In this document: piece after piece, positions 1-8,863 of the stretch
How positions within the stretch are numbered: position 1 is the first letter of the stretch
Layout: each line of letters starts with the position of its first letter
From: Glycomyces arizonensis DSM 44726
GTDB taxonomy: Bacteria > Actinomycetota > Actinomycetes > Mycobacteriales > Micromonosporaceae
DNA length: 64,000 nt
Reading direction: 5' to 3'
Assembly: GCF_000482705.1 (NCBI RefSeq)
Contig: NZ_AXWO01000001.1
Span: 62,001 to 126,000, forward strand
The notes under the pieces: generated by a model
The model's database searches: none
What the model was told of the DNA's origin: nothing
What the model saw: the letters and a program-made list of their open reading frames with translations, nothing else
Made by a program: the position numbers and the translations under genes

Positions 1-1444
1 CCGAGTAGCGCTCGATCCGCTCGCCGGTCTTGAGCTCGTAGGCCTCGACGGTGAACTCGTTGGCGTAGAAGCGGACCGACCCGAGGTAGTCGCCGGTGCC
101 GACCTCCTCGTACTCGCAGGACTCGATGAAGCTGCCGCGCTCGGGCCCCTCGACGCAGACGACCAGCACCGTCTCGTCGACGGCGTTGGTCGTCCAGGAG
201 CCGGGGAGGTCGGCCTCGCTGTCGAGGCCGAACAGCCACATCGGGTTCGTCCCGCCCTCGTCGTAGGGCTCGGCGGCCCGGTAGGGGGCCGGGGAGCCGC
301 AGTAGTCGCCGCCCGAGAGGAGGCCCGAGACGTGCTCGCGCTCGATCGCGGTCTCCACCTGCTCGAGCTCGGCCGCCGCCTCGGGGGCGAGCTCGTGATC
401 GGGGAAGTCGGCGAGGAACTGCCCGTACAGGTCCTGCGCGGCGTCGAGCATGCCTCCTTCGAACTGCTCACGCGCGCAGCCCAGCAGCACCGGCGGGACC
501 TGGTCGCCCACGGCGGCCACGGGCTCGTCGAGCTCGGGGTGTCCCCAGTGCTCGTTGAACAGCCAGTCGTGGACGGCCTTGACCTCGCACGCTTCTTCGG
601 CTTGGTGGTCGGCGAGGTTCTCCAGGAAGCCCTCGACGACCTCGCGCGCGGCCGCCGACTGGTCCGGCGAGGCGTCCAGGGTCGATGCCAGCACGTCGAA
701 GGCGGATCGCACGATGCCGATGCTCCACTCGTTCAGCGGCGCCAGAGCGCCCCGCAGGAGCCGGTCGGCCCGGGCGGGCCCGGCGCCCTCCCACAGTGCC
801 CCAGGCTGCTCCATGTAGGACTGGAGGGTCTCGGCGGACTCGAGGGGGTCGTCCCTGTCGAAGGCGGCCAGCAGGAGCTCGCACGCCTCGTCGTTCTCGG
901 CGGCGGCGCGCACCACCGCCGCGTCGGCCACGCGGTGCGTCGCGTCCAGGCTCGCCGTGGCGGCCGTCGCGCCCTCGCAGTCGCCGTCGCGGTGCGCCGC
1001 CTCGGCGGCCTCCATGATCTGCGCGCCGTCGAAGCGGATCCCGACGACGGCCATCGCCATCAGGCATACCACCGCTCCGGCGAAGACGCGGCCGCGCCGC
1101 CGCGCCTCGGGTTCGTGGAGGTCGACCAGCGGCGCTTCGGGAGCCCGCCCGCGCTCCGGCCGGACGAGCCAGAACGTGTGCAGCATCGTCGCGATCCACC
1201 AGGCCGCCAAGACGATCCGCCACCACGGGCTCTGCGGGGAGGCCGCGACGAAGGCGACGAGCCAGATCGTCACCACCAGCGTCATGGCGGCCGCTCTCCT
1301 GCGGCCCAGCAGCAGATAGCCGATGCCCAGCAGCGTGGCGTTCCCGATCAGCGCCGCGAAGGGGTCGCCGTGGAGCTCGCGGCGGCGCTTCGGTTTCGGC
1401 GGCTCGAAGTAGTGCGGATCTTCCAGGGAGGCATGGGGGTACAT
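1..1444 (-). CDS. multi-TM protein with TPR-like C-terminal region (partial, runs off left edge)
   Basis: I do not recognise a named family. The minus-strand frame stays open from an ATG at 1444 (MYPHASLEDPHYF...) to the window edge, about 481 codons with no stop, so the C-terminus is missing. Four hydrophobic segments lie at about residues 29-47, 51-68, 73-93 and 118-134. After them comes a long acidic, Ala/Glu-rich helical region. Around residue 370 the pattern of a bulky helix, DLYGQFLADFPDHE and a second helix resembles a TPR unit. Codon third positions are almost all G/C. A role as a membrane-anchored assembly or envelope protein would be a guess. The overlapping plus-strand open frames are antisense shadows. 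Confidence 0.75.
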   Translation of the reverse strand, partial: MYPHASLEDPHYFEPPKPKRRRELHGDPFAALIGNATLLGIGYLLLGRRRAAAMTLVVTIWLVAFVAASPQSPWWRIVLAAWWIATMLHTFWLVRPERGRAPEAPLVDLHEPEARRRGRVFAGAVVCLMAMAVVGIRFDGAQIMEAAEAAHRDGDCEGATAATASLDATHRVADAAVVRAAAENDEACELLLAAFDRDDPLESAETLQSYMEQPGALWEGAGPARADRLLRGALAPLNEWSIGIVRSAFDVLASTLDASPDQSAAAREVVEGFLENLADHQAEEACEVKAVHDWLFNEHWGHPELDEPVAAVGDQVPPVLLGCAREQFEGGMLDAAQDLYGQFLADFPDHELAPEAAAELEQVETAIEREHVSGLLSGGDYCGSPAPYRAAEPYDEGGTNPMWLFGLDSEADLPGSWTTNAVDETVLVVCVEGPERGSFIESCEYEEVGTGDYLGSVRFYANEFTVEAYELKTGERIERYS

Positions 1445-1617
1445 GGCGGCGCTCCTATGTGCGGGCTCGACGAGAAGTGAAGCACGGATCATCCGGGACC
1501 GGTCCCGCGATACGGGCGCGAGGGCGCCGCCGCGGCGTTCGGCCGCGGTCGCCGCAGCCGGTGAGGCCGCGTACGCTCTAAGCGACCAGCCGGCGCCGTT
1601 CAGAAAAGAGGCCTCTC

Positions 1618-2157
1618 ATGCCCATGCTCGAAATCCGCCGGCACAGCAAGCGCGACGGCGCCGAGGCAGTGCACCTCTCGCAGGCCGGCATCGAGCTCGC
1701 GCGCTGGGCCGGAACGCTGATGGGGCCCTTCGAGGTCGTGGCCGCCAGCGTCGCGCCGCGCACGCGCGAGACGGCGATCGCGATGGGCTTCGCCGTCAGC
1801 GTCGAGCTGCCCACGCTCAAGAACGTCAGCGAGTTCATGGTCGAGTCGCAGCGGGCCGCGCACGATGTGGGCGAGCCGTTCACCCGTCTGGCGCGGCTGG
1901 TCAACGGCCGAGGGGCGGTGCACGACTACTCGCACGCGACGGCGGCGCAGTGGCGGCATCTGATGGCGCCGCTCGGGCCGGGCGACGCCGGGTTGGTCAT
2001 CGGGCACGGCGGGCACCTCGAGTGCGGGCTCATCGCGCTGTTCCCCGAGGCCGACCACGACTCGTGGGGGGCCATGTTCGATTACATGGAAGGCGCCCGG
2101 ATCCACTACGACAGCAGTGCCGGGCGCTTCCACGACGTCGAGATCGTACGGATGTAG
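1618..2157 (+). CDS. histidine phosphatase family protein
   Basis: A 179-residue member of the histidine phosphatase (phosphoglycerate-mutase-like) superfamily. The phosphate-accepting His is His9 in RRHSKR, so the usual RHG is changed to RHS. An arginine motif APRTRETA lies near residues 47-53 and the second catalytic His is His130 in VIGHGGH. The length suits the short SixA/CobC-like branch. The substrate cannot be told from sequence. A purine-rich AAAAGAGG upstream of the ATG can serve as ribosome-binding site. It converges with the hydrolase on the other strand, the two stops being 2 nt apart. Confidence 0.8.
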   Translation: MPMLEIRRHSKRDGAEAVHLSQAGIELARWAGTLMGPFEVVAASVAPRTRETAIAMGFAVSVELPTLKNVSEFMVESQRAAHDVGEPFTRLARLVNGRGAVHDYSHATAAQWRHLMAPLGPGDAGLVIGHGGHLECGLIALFPEADHDSWGAMFDYMEGARIHYDSSAGRFHDVEIVRM

Positions 2158-2158
2158 C

Positions 2159-3148
<990 letters not shown>

Positions 3149-4132
3149 TCAGGCGGCCAGCAGGGTCTCGATCTCCTTGACCTGCCCTTGCGTGAGCGGT
3201 CCCTTCTGGAGGGCACCGGCGTTGTCCTCGACCTGGGCCACGGTGCGGCAGCCGGGAATCGGGACCGTCGCGTCGCTGACGGCCCACAGCCAGCCGAGCG
3301 CCCCCTGGGCGAGCGTGCGGCCGTCTGCGGTGAGCACGTCGCGGACGGCGTCGAGCCGGGCGAGGTACTCGGGCGCGGGCCTGCCGTCCTTGAACAGCAC
3401 CATCCACTCGAAGGCGCTGCCGCGGACGTCGTCGGGCCCGACCGCGGTGTCCGCGGCGTACTTGCCGGTCAGGAGCCCCATCGCCAGCGGGCCCCGGTTG
3501 ACGCTCGCCAGGCCCATCCGCTCGCACACCTCCAGGACCTCGGGCCTCGCGCCGCGCATCAGGGAGAAGTCGTGCTGGATGGCGGTGCAGTGCTCGCCGT
3601 CGCTCCCCCACGCCGCGGCCCGCTCGGGGTCGTCGGTGCTCCAGCCGTACGAGCGGATCTTGCCCTCCTCCACGAGCGCTTCGAGCGTGCCGAGCAGCTC
3701 GGCGGCCTTGTCGAGCTCCAGGCCGCCGAGGTGGAGCTGGTAGAGGTCGATGTAGTCGGTGCCGAGCCGCCGCAGGGAGGCGGTCACGGCCTCGCGCAGA
3801 TAGGCGGGGTCGTCTCCGGCGCCGTCGCTGAACTTGGTCGCCTCGTCGAACCGGTTGCCCCACTTGGTGGCGATGACGACCTGGTCGCGGCGGCCCGCGA
3901 GGGCGCGGGCGAGGACGCGCTCCGAGTGGCCCGCACCGTAGACGTCGGCGGTGTCGAAGAAGTCGACACCGAGTTCGAGGGCGCGGTGGATCGTGCGGAC
4001 CGATTCGTCGTCGTCGACCTCGCCCCAGCCGCAGGGGCCCTCGCTGCTGTGGAACGGACCGCCGATGGCCCAGCAGCCCATGCCGATGGCGCTGACTTCG
4101 ATGTTGCTTCTTCCGAGTGTTCGTCGCATCAT
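3149..4132 (-). CDS. aldo/keto reductase
   Basis: A 327-residue NADPH-dependent aldo/keto reductase that would reduce aldehydes or ketones in the cytoplasm. The catalytic tetrad is Asp60 and Tyr65 (FDTADVYGAGHSE), Lys90 (ATKWGN) and His134 (YQLHLGG). The C-terminal PIPGCRTVAQVEDNAGAL matches the NADP-binding end of the fold. The ATG at 4132 is preferred over 4165, because 4165 lies inside the promoter spacer and upstream of the predicted transcription start. The promoter has MerR-family geometry, so induction by a metal, oxidant or xenobiotic through an unlinked MerR-type activator is likely. Confidence 0.88.
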   Translation of the reverse strand: MMRRTLGRSNIEVSAIGMGCWAIGGPFHSSEGPCGWGEVDDDESVRTIHRALELGVDFFDTADVYGAGHSERVLARALAGRRDQVVIATKWGNRFDEATKFSDGAGDDPAYLREAVTASLRRLGTDYIDLYQLHLGGLELDKAAELLGTLEALVEEGKIRSYGWSTDDPERAAAWGSDGEHCTAIQHDFSLMRGARPEVLEVCERMGLASVNRGPLAMGLLTGKYAADTAVGPDDVRGSAFEWMVLFKDGRPAPEYLARLDAVRDVLTADGRTLAQGALGWLWAVSDATVPIPGCRTVAQVEDNAGALQKGPLTQGQVKEIETLLAA

Positions 4133-4138
4133 GCGATC

Positions 4139-4170
4139 GACATTAGAACCTGGAGTGCACTCCAAGGCAA
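4139..4170 (-). promoter_or_regulatory. MerR-type promoter with 19-bp spacer
   Basis: On the minus strand a -35 TTGCCT (4170-4165) and a -10 TAATGT (4145-4140) are separated by exactly 19 bp. The spacer holds a perfect 14-bp palindrome TGGAGTGCACTCCA (4151-4164). A long spacer with a central dyad is the hallmark of promoters activated by MerR-family proteins that untwist the DNA. The predicted +1 is at about 4133, one base before the ATG. Confidence 0.75.
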
Positions 4171-4178
4171 ATGCGCAT

Positions 4179-4949
4179 TCAGGCGGCGCCGCGCTGGAGG
4201 CGCGCGGCGTAGACGCGCAGGGCCCGCAGGAAGTCGACGTAGCGGAAGCCGGGCCAGTACGCCTCGGTGAAGTACAGCTCCGAGCGGGCGGTCTGCCAGG
4301 GCAGGAAGCTCGACATGCGGCGCTCGCCGCTGGTGCGGATGACCAGGTCGGGCTCGGGCAGGCCGCTGGTGTGCAGGTGCGCGGCGATGTCCTCGGGTTC
4401 GAGCCGCTCGGCGAGGCCGGCGAGGTCGCTGCCGGAGGCGGCCTGGCTGCCGATGAGCGACCGGACGGCGTCCACGATCTCCTCCTGGCCGTCGTAGCCG
4501 ATCGCGACGGTCAGGTGGAGGTCGCGCCCGGCGGTGGCGGCGCGGGCGGCTTCGAGGGCCTCGGCGGTGGAGGCGGGGAGCGCGTCGAGGCGCCCGGCCA
4601 GGTGCAGGCGCCACCGGCTCTCGGGGCGCCGCAGGCGTTCGACGACGACCTGCTCGATCATGGCCATCAGGTGGGCGATCTCGCCGCCGTCGCGCTTGCG
4701 GAGGTTGTCGGAGGAGGCGACGTAGACGGTGACGTGGTCGATGCCGAGCCCCGCGCACCAGGTGAGGACCTCGTCGAGGTGCTCGGCGCCGTGGCGGTGG
4801 CCCAGGCCCGGGTCGTCGAGGCCCTGCTGCCGGGCCCACCGGCGGTTGCCGTCCATGACGAGCGCGACGTGCCGCGGCATCGGCGCGGCCCGCAGCTGTC
4901 GGCGCAGGCGGCGCGCATAGGCCTTGTAGAGCCACCCGGTGAGGTCCAT
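4179..4949 (-). CDS. isoprenyl transferase (cis-prenyltransferase, UppS-like)
   Basis: A 256-residue cis-prenyltransferase that extends an allylic diphosphate with isopentenyl diphosphate to make Z-polyprenyl diphosphate carriers. Seen are the diphosphate-binding MDGNRRWAR (about 32-40, Asp33), the VTVYVASSDNLRKR region and the distal RTSGERRMSSFLPWQTARSE block near 205-225. The VASSDNLRKR version in place of the FSTENW-type motif suggests the short-chain actinobacterial branch (Rv1086-like farnesyl-forming) rather than the housekeeping undecaprenyl or decaprenyl enzyme; that is inference. It stands alone upstream of the aldo/keto reductase. Confidence 0.88.
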   Translation of the reverse strand: MDLTGWLYKAYARRLRRQLRAAPMPRHVALVMDGNRRWARQQGLDDPGLGHRHGAEHLDEVLTWCAGLGIDHVTVYVASSDNLRKRDGGEIAHLMAMIEQVVVERLRRPESRWRLHLAGRLDALPASTAEALEAARAATAGRDLHLTVAIGYDGQEEIVDAVRSLIGSQAASGSDLAGLAERLEPEDIAAHLHTSGLPEPDLVIRTSGERRMSSFLPWQTARSELYFTEAYWPGFRYVDFLRALRVYAARLQRGAA

Positions 4950-5001
4950 GCCGCCAGCTTAGAGGATCGGCTCCTTAGGCGCCCAGCGGAAATCGGGCCG
5001 C

Positions 5002-6243
5002 TCAGGCGGCGGTGGCGACTTCGGGGGCCTGCACCGCGTGCGGCGGCAGGACGCGCTCGGTGCGGAGCAGGACGGCCGCGCCCGACACGGCCGCCAGCCC
5101 CAGGGCCGCCCACAGCTGCCACGACCCGGCGTCGAGGAGGAAGCCGATCAGCACCGGCGCGAGGCTGCGCGCGAGTGACCAGGAGAGCTGGTAGACCGCG
5201 AGGTAGCGGCCTCGCAGGTGCTCGGGGGCGGCCTGCACCGACAGGCTCTGCGCGGGCGCGGAGTGGATCAGTTCGGCGGCCGTGTAGAGGACGGCCACCG
5301 CCAGGACCGCGGCGATCGCGAGCGCGCCGGTGACGAGGTGCGGCAGGGCCGCGAAGGCGGCGAAGGCGACCGCGAAGGCCACCGCTCCGAGGGCCGCGCC
5401 GCGCGTGCGCCTGCCGCGCGAGGCCAGGCGGGCCGTGGGGACGCCGAGGGCGGCGACCATGGCGGTGTTGACGGCGAACACGGTTCCGGCCAGTGCCTCG
5501 GGCACGCCGACGTCGCGGGTGAGGTAGACCGGCAGCGCGATGGACTGGGCTATGTAGCAGAACGCGATCAGGAAGTTCGCGCCGGTGAGCCGCAGGTACG
5601 GGCGGTCGGCGAGCACCTGGCGGAACCCGGCGGGGGCGCCGGGCCCCTCGGGTGCGGGAGTTCGCTTCCGCGTGGCGGGGACGCGGACGACCAGGATCGC
5701 GGCCGTGGCGAAGACGGCGCCCATCGCGAGGGCGGCGGCGATGAAGCCGCCGGTGCCGTCCACCATGAGCAGGGCCCCGGCGGCCAGGCTGCCGAAGCCC
5801 ATGCCGCCGTTGCGCAGGCTCCGGTTCCAGGCGAGCAGGCGGTCGCGTTCGGCGCCTTCGGCGAGGTCGCCGATCAGGGCGTGCTGGCTCGGCTGGGAGG
5901 TCTGCGCGCCGACCGCGATGATCAGCGCCACGGCGAGGAACGCGAGGTAGGCGTCGGCGATCGGGTAGAGCGCGAAGCCGACCGCGCGCAGGGCGAGCGC
6001 GCCGATGAAGACGCGTCGGCCGCTGAAGCGGTCGATGAGGGCGCCCGCCACTGGGGTGAACGCGAGGGCGCCTATCCCGGCGGCGGTGAGGCCGGCGCCG
6101 ATCGAGAAGAGCGACAGTCCGGTCAGGGCGTGGACGAAGAGCATCGTGAGCGGCACGTAGATGCCGTTGCCGACCGAGTCGACCAGGCTGGCGGCGATGA
6201 ACCGGCGGCGGGTGCGGGTGGCGTCAGCCGACGTCGAGGCCAC
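5002..6243 (-). CDS. MFS transporter
   Basis: A 413-residue major facilitator with about 12 hydrophobic segments, starting [21 protein letters not shown]. The loop 2-3 signature is the [20 protein letters not shown] stretch. The GTG start at 6243 is chosen because anything longer would run back through the neighbouring thioredoxin-fold gene; the two genes overlap by about 20 nt (stop of the upstream gene at 6224). The overlap suggests translational coupling with that MarR-controlled gene, so the transporter may export a compound sensed by the same regulator. The substrate is not predictable. Confidence 0.82.
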   Translation of the reverse strand: MASTSADATRTRRRFIAASLVDSVGNGIYVPLTMLFVHALTGLSLFSIGAGLTAAGIGALAFTPVAGALIDRFSGRRVFIGALALRAVGFALYPIADAYLAFLAVALIIAVGAQTSQPSQHALIGDLAEGAERDRLLAWNRSLRNGGMGFGSLAAGALLMVDGTGGFIAAALAMGAVFATAAILVVRVPATRKRTPAPEGPGAPAGFRQVLADRPYLRLTGANFLIAFCYIAQSIALPVYLTRDVGVPEALAGTVFAVNTAMVAALGVPTARLASRGRRTRGAALGAVAFAVAFAAFAALPHLVTGALAIAAVLAVAVLYTAAELIHSAPAQSLSVQAAPEHLRGRYLAVYQLSWSLARSLAPVLIGFLLDAGSWQLWAALGLAAVSGAAVLLRTERVLPPHAVQAPEVATAA

Positions 6244-6838
6244 CGGACCGCCCCCGCTTGAGTTCGGCGAACTGACTGAACGAGGCGAGCTCGCGGACGG
6301 CGCCGAAGAGCCGGACCGCTTCGGGGCCTTTGGGGATCGCGGTGAGGACCGGTCCGAAGTAGGCGACGCCGTCGACGGCGACGATCGGCGTGCCGGACTC
6401 CTCGCCGACCGCGTCCTGGCCCGCCTGGTGGCTGGCGCGGAGCGCTTCGTCGGCATCGGTGGTGTGCGCGGCCTCGGCGAGGTCGGCGGGCAGTCCCGTC
6501 TCGGCGAGGGCCTCGGCGATGACGGTGTCGTAGTCCTTGTTGCGCTGCGGGTGGATGCGGGTGCCGAGGGCGGTGTAGAGGTCGCGGAGGACCTCGTTGC
6601 CGCAGCGCTGCTCGGCGGCGGCGCAGACGCGGGCCGGTCCCCAGGCGCGGTCGTTGAACTCGCGGTACCAGGGTTCGAGTTCGCGGCCCTCGTTGAGGAC
6701 CGAGAGGCTCATGATGTGAAAATGCAAGTCGATGGGGGTCTGTTGCTCGACTTCGAGGATCCACCGGGAGGTGATCCAGGCGAAGGGGCAGGCGGGGTCG
6801 AAGTGGCAGTCGACGCGGGGAACTGATTTATCTTCCAT
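6224..6838 (-). CDS. DsbA-fold mycothiol-dependent nitroreductase-like protein (Rv2466c type)
   Basis: A 204-residue thioredoxin-fold protein matching the Rv2466c family of mycothiol/mycoredoxin-dependent reductases, including the [23 protein letters not shown] N-terminus, the [10 protein letters not shown] segment, [15 protein letters not shown] and the [11 protein letters not shown] loop. The active-site motif is Cys17-Pro-Phe-Ala20, so the second Cys of CPWC is replaced and only monothiol chemistry would be possible. The ATG at 6838 sits inside the first MarR palindrome, and a -10 TAGTAT ends 8 nt upstream, so the mRNA is probably leaderless. It heads an operon with the MFS gene and is divergent from the MarR gene. 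Confidence 0.82.
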   Translation of the reverse strand: MEDKSVPRVDCHFDPACPFAWITSRWILEVEQQTPIDLHFHIMSLSVLNEGRELEPWYREFNDRAWGPARVCAAAEQRCGNEVLRDLYTALGTRIHPQRNKDYDTVIAEALAETGLPADLAEAAHTTDADEALRASHQAGQDAVGEESGTPIVAVDGVAYFGPVLTAIPKGPEAVRLFGAVRELASFSQFAELKRGRSGGLDVG

Positions 6839-6867
6839 GGAAGATATACTAGCTTCCACGGAAGCTA
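6829..6867. promoter_or_regulatory. twin MarR operators over a divergent promoter
   Basis: Two copies of TATCTTCC-NN-GGAAGATA: a perfect 18-bp palindrome at 6829-6846 and a 16/18 copy (TAGCTTCCACGGAAGCTA) at 6850-6867, with centres 21 bp apart (two helical turns). The first covers the start codon of the nitroreductase-like gene and the second abuts the TATAAT box of the MarR gene. This is the classic layout for an autoregulating MarR repressor. Confidence 0.8.
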
Positions 6868-6871
6868 TAAT
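6866..6871 (+). promoter_or_regulatory. -10 box TATAAT of the MarR gene
   Basis: A perfect consensus TATAAT whose predicted +1 (about 6878) is one base before the ATG at 6879. This makes a leaderless transcript likely and decides between the two in-frame ATGs at 6870 and 6879 in favour of 6879. Confidence 0.65.
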
Positions 6872-6878
6872 GCAAGTC

Positions 6879-7370
6879 ATGGAACACGATGCCGTCGCCG
6901 CCTTCGTCGAGCAGTGGAAACGCGAGCGCCCGGACCTCGATCCGTCGCCGCTGCTGGTGATCGGGCGGCTCTTCCGGGTCACCGAGGCGCTCGACAAGCA
7001 CCTGCGCCCGCCGTTCGCCGCCGCCGAACTCGGCAACGGCGACTTCGACGTTCTTGCGGCGCTGCGCAGGAGCGGCGAGCCCTACGCGCTCGCGCCGGGC
7101 GAGCTGAGCAGGACGATCCTCGTGACGACGGGGGCGATCACCAAGCGCGTCGACCGGCTGGAGGCGCGAGGGCTGGTCACCAGGGCAGTGACCGAGGCGG
7201 ACGCGCGCGGGCGAGTGGTCACGCTGACCGAGAGCGGCCGCGCTCTGACGGACGAGCTCATGGCCGCCCATCTGGAGAACCAGCGCGGGCTGTTGGGCGC
7301 TCTGAGCGAGAAGGAGCAAGAGCGGTTGGCCGAGTTGCTGGGGCGCCTCGCGCGGTCCCTCGACGACTGA
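6879..7370 (+). CDS. MarR family transcriptional regulator
   Basis: A 163-residue winged-helix MarR regulator. The recognition region is [25 protein letters not shown] (about 84-108), followed by the wing with conserved [16 protein letters not shown]. Long N- and C-terminal helices for dimerisation flank it. It is divergent from the nitroreductase-like/MFS pair and two matching palindromes lie between them, so it probably represses both itself and that operon and is released by a small aromatic or oxidising ligand. The ligand is unknown. There is no Shine-Dalgarno sequence; leaderless initiation at 6879 is likely. Confidence 0.88.
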   Translation: MEHDAVAAFVEQWKRERPDLDPSPLLVIGRLFRVTEALDKHLRPPFAAAELGNGDFDVLAALRRSGEPYALAPGELSRTILVTTGAITKRVDRLEARGLVTRAVTEADARGRVVTLTESGRALTDELMAAHLENQRGLLGALSEKEQERLAELLGRLARSLDD

Positions 7371-7391
7371 GGGAGCGTGCGACCACCGGGG

Positions 7392-7718
7392 TCAGCGGGT
7401 CTGGGATTCGCGGAGCGTGACGGTGACTCGCTCGCCGGTGAAGGGCGTCTCGGGATCGACGAGCCACTCGGGCTCGGGCCACCACCGCGCGCCGGTCCAG
7501 GACTGGGTGATGACGGCGACCGGTTCGCCGTCCGCGGCGACCTCCCACTGCCGTTCGCCGCCGGGAATGGACGGGAGCAGACCGGTCTCCGGGATGTCGC
7601 GGCCGCTGGGCGGGCGGGGCTTCGAGGATCTTATCTGGACAGGAGGGACCCGTGGGGTCCTGCGGAGCGGGCTAATGCGGTTGACCTGCACTGAGGACGG
7701 TGCTTGGATTCGAGCCAT
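7392..7718 (-). CDS. small hypothetical protein, start uncertain, possibly a gene remnant
   Basis: I do not recognise this protein. The frame from about 7620 down to the stop at 7392 has almost pure G/C third positions and reads convincingly (PGGERQWEVAADGEPVAVI and WWPEPEWLVDPETPF). Upstream of about 7620 the bias fades, and the only ATG (7718) lies in the promoter of the divergent LysE gene. No good internal ATG or GTG is seen. It may use a rare start or be the 3' remainder of a longer gene. Confidence 0.4.
   Translation of the reverse strand: MARIQAPSSVQVNRISPLRRTPRVPPVQIRSSKPRPPSGRDIPETGLLPSIPGGERQWEVAADGEPVAVITQSWTGARWWPEPEWLVDPETPFTGERVTVTLRESQTR
7681..7709 (+). promoter_or_regulatory. 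putative promoter of the LysE-family gene
   Basis: TTGACC (7681-7686), a 17-bp spacer and TTGGAT (7704-7709). The predicted +1 at about 7716 is one base before the ATG, implying a leaderless mRNA. Confidence 0.45.
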
Positions 7719-8346
7719 GCCTTCCGGTGGTCAACTGCTGGCGTTCATCGTCACCTCCCTCATCGTCATCCTCATCCCCGGCCCGAGCGTCATGTTCGTC
7801 ATCGGACGCGCGCTCTCCTACGGGCGGCGCAAGGCCGTGCTGACCGCGCTCGGCAACGCCCTCGGCGTGCTCACCGCCGCCTCGCTCGTCGCCGTCGGCC
7901 TCGGCGCGGTCGTCCAGCAGTCGGCGCTGGCGTTCGCCGTCGTCAAGTACGCCGGTGCCGCCTATCTGGTCTATCTGGGCGTCAGGGCGCTGCGCGACCG
8001 CAAGAGCACGCTCAAGATGACCGGCGAGGAGGACTCCGGGCGCGCCGCGCTGCCGGTCTTCGAGGGCTTCCTCGTCGGGCTCCTGAACCCGAAGGCGATC
8101 CTGTTCTTCCTGGCGATCCTGCCGCAGTTCGTCGACACCGACGCCGGTTCGGCGACGCTCCAGATGCTGGCGCTCGGCGGGATCTTCGCGGCGCTCGCGG
8201 CCGCCTGCGACTCGGTGTGGAGCTTCGCGGCCGCCGCCGCCCGCGACATGCTGCGCGCCCCGCGGCCCCAGCGGGTGCTCGCGCGCGTCGGCGGCTGCTC
8301 ACTGATCGGACTCGGCGTGGCTGCGGCGGCCGGGGAGCGCGCCTAA
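7717..8346 (+). CDS. LysE/RhtB family amino-acid exporter
   Basis: A 209-residue inner-membrane exporter of the LysE/RhtB family with about six hydrophobic segments. The family signature IPGPSVMFVIGRALSYGRRKA lies at about residues 18-38 and the GFLVGLLNPKAILFFLAILPQFVD block, typical of RhtB proteins, at about 115-138. These proteins expel amino acids or homoserine lactones; the substrate here is unknown. The start at 7717 follows a short promoter with no Shine-Dalgarno. The next gene begins 32 nt downstream on the same strand. Confidence 0.87.
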   Translation: MPSGGQLLAFIVTSLIVILIPGPSVMFVIGRALSYGRRKAVLTALGNALGVLTAASLVAVGLGAVVQQSALAFAVVKYAGAAYLVYLGVRALRDRKSTLKMTGEEDSGRAALPVFEGFLVGLLNPKAILFFLAILPQFVDTDAGSATLQMLALGGIFAALAAACDSVWSFAAAAARDMLRAPRPQRVLARVGGCSLIGLGVAAAAGERA

Positions 8347-8378
8347 GCTGGCGGGGAACACGATTGGAGCGCCTTGAT

Positions 8379-8846
8379 ATGAGCGATACGCCGCAGAGCA
8401 TCTTCCCCGCCGAGGTCCTCGAGAAGTTCGCCGGGCTCGGCGTCGACCTCGACGCGCTGTTCTCGGCCGGGGCGCTCGGTGAGCGGATGGGCATCGAGAT
8501 CCTGCACGCCGCGCCCGAGCGCGTCACCGGGACGATGCCGGTCGAGGGCAACACCCAGCCGTACGGGCTGCTGCACGGCGGCGCCTCGGCGGTCCTGGCC
8601 GAGACGCTCGGGTCGATCGGGGCGATGCTCCACGGCGGCCCGCGGCGGATCGCCGTGGGCGTGGACCTCAACGTGACCCACCACCGGGCCGCGCGTTCGG
8701 GCACGGTCACCGGCGAGGCCGTGCCGATCCACCGCGGGCGCTCGACGGCGACCTACGAGATCGTGGTCTTGGACGAGGAGGGCCGCCGCGTGTGCACCGG
8801 CCGGCTCACCTGCCTGATCCGCGACGCGCCGCCGCGGGAGGCATAG
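8379..8846 (+). CDS. PaaI-type hotdog-fold thioesterase
   Basis: A 155-residue hotdog-fold acyl-CoA thioesterase. The active-site helix YGLLHGGASAVLAETLGS and the strand VGVDLNVTHHRAARSGTVTGEAVP are those of the PaaI/YbdB/MenI group, which hydrolyse hydroxybenzoyl- or dihydroxynaphthoyl-CoA and related aryl thioesters. Its position 32 nt after a LysE exporter gives no pathway clue. A menaquinone role is possible, but no men genes are nearby. Confidence 0.85.
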   Translation: MSDTPQSIFPAEVLEKFAGLGVDLDALFSAGALGERMGIEILHAAPERVTGTMPVEGNTQPYGLLHGGASAVLAETLGSIGAMLHGGPRRIAVGVDLNVTHHRAARSGTVTGEAVPIHRGRSTATYEIVVLDEEGRRVCTGRLTCLIRDAPPREA

Positions 8847-8863
8847 AGCCGGCCGGTGTGCCG

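Noticed and set aside
4133..4165. Upstream ATG at 4165 as start of the aldo/keto reductase
   Set aside because: It lies within the promoter spacer, upstream of the predicted +1.
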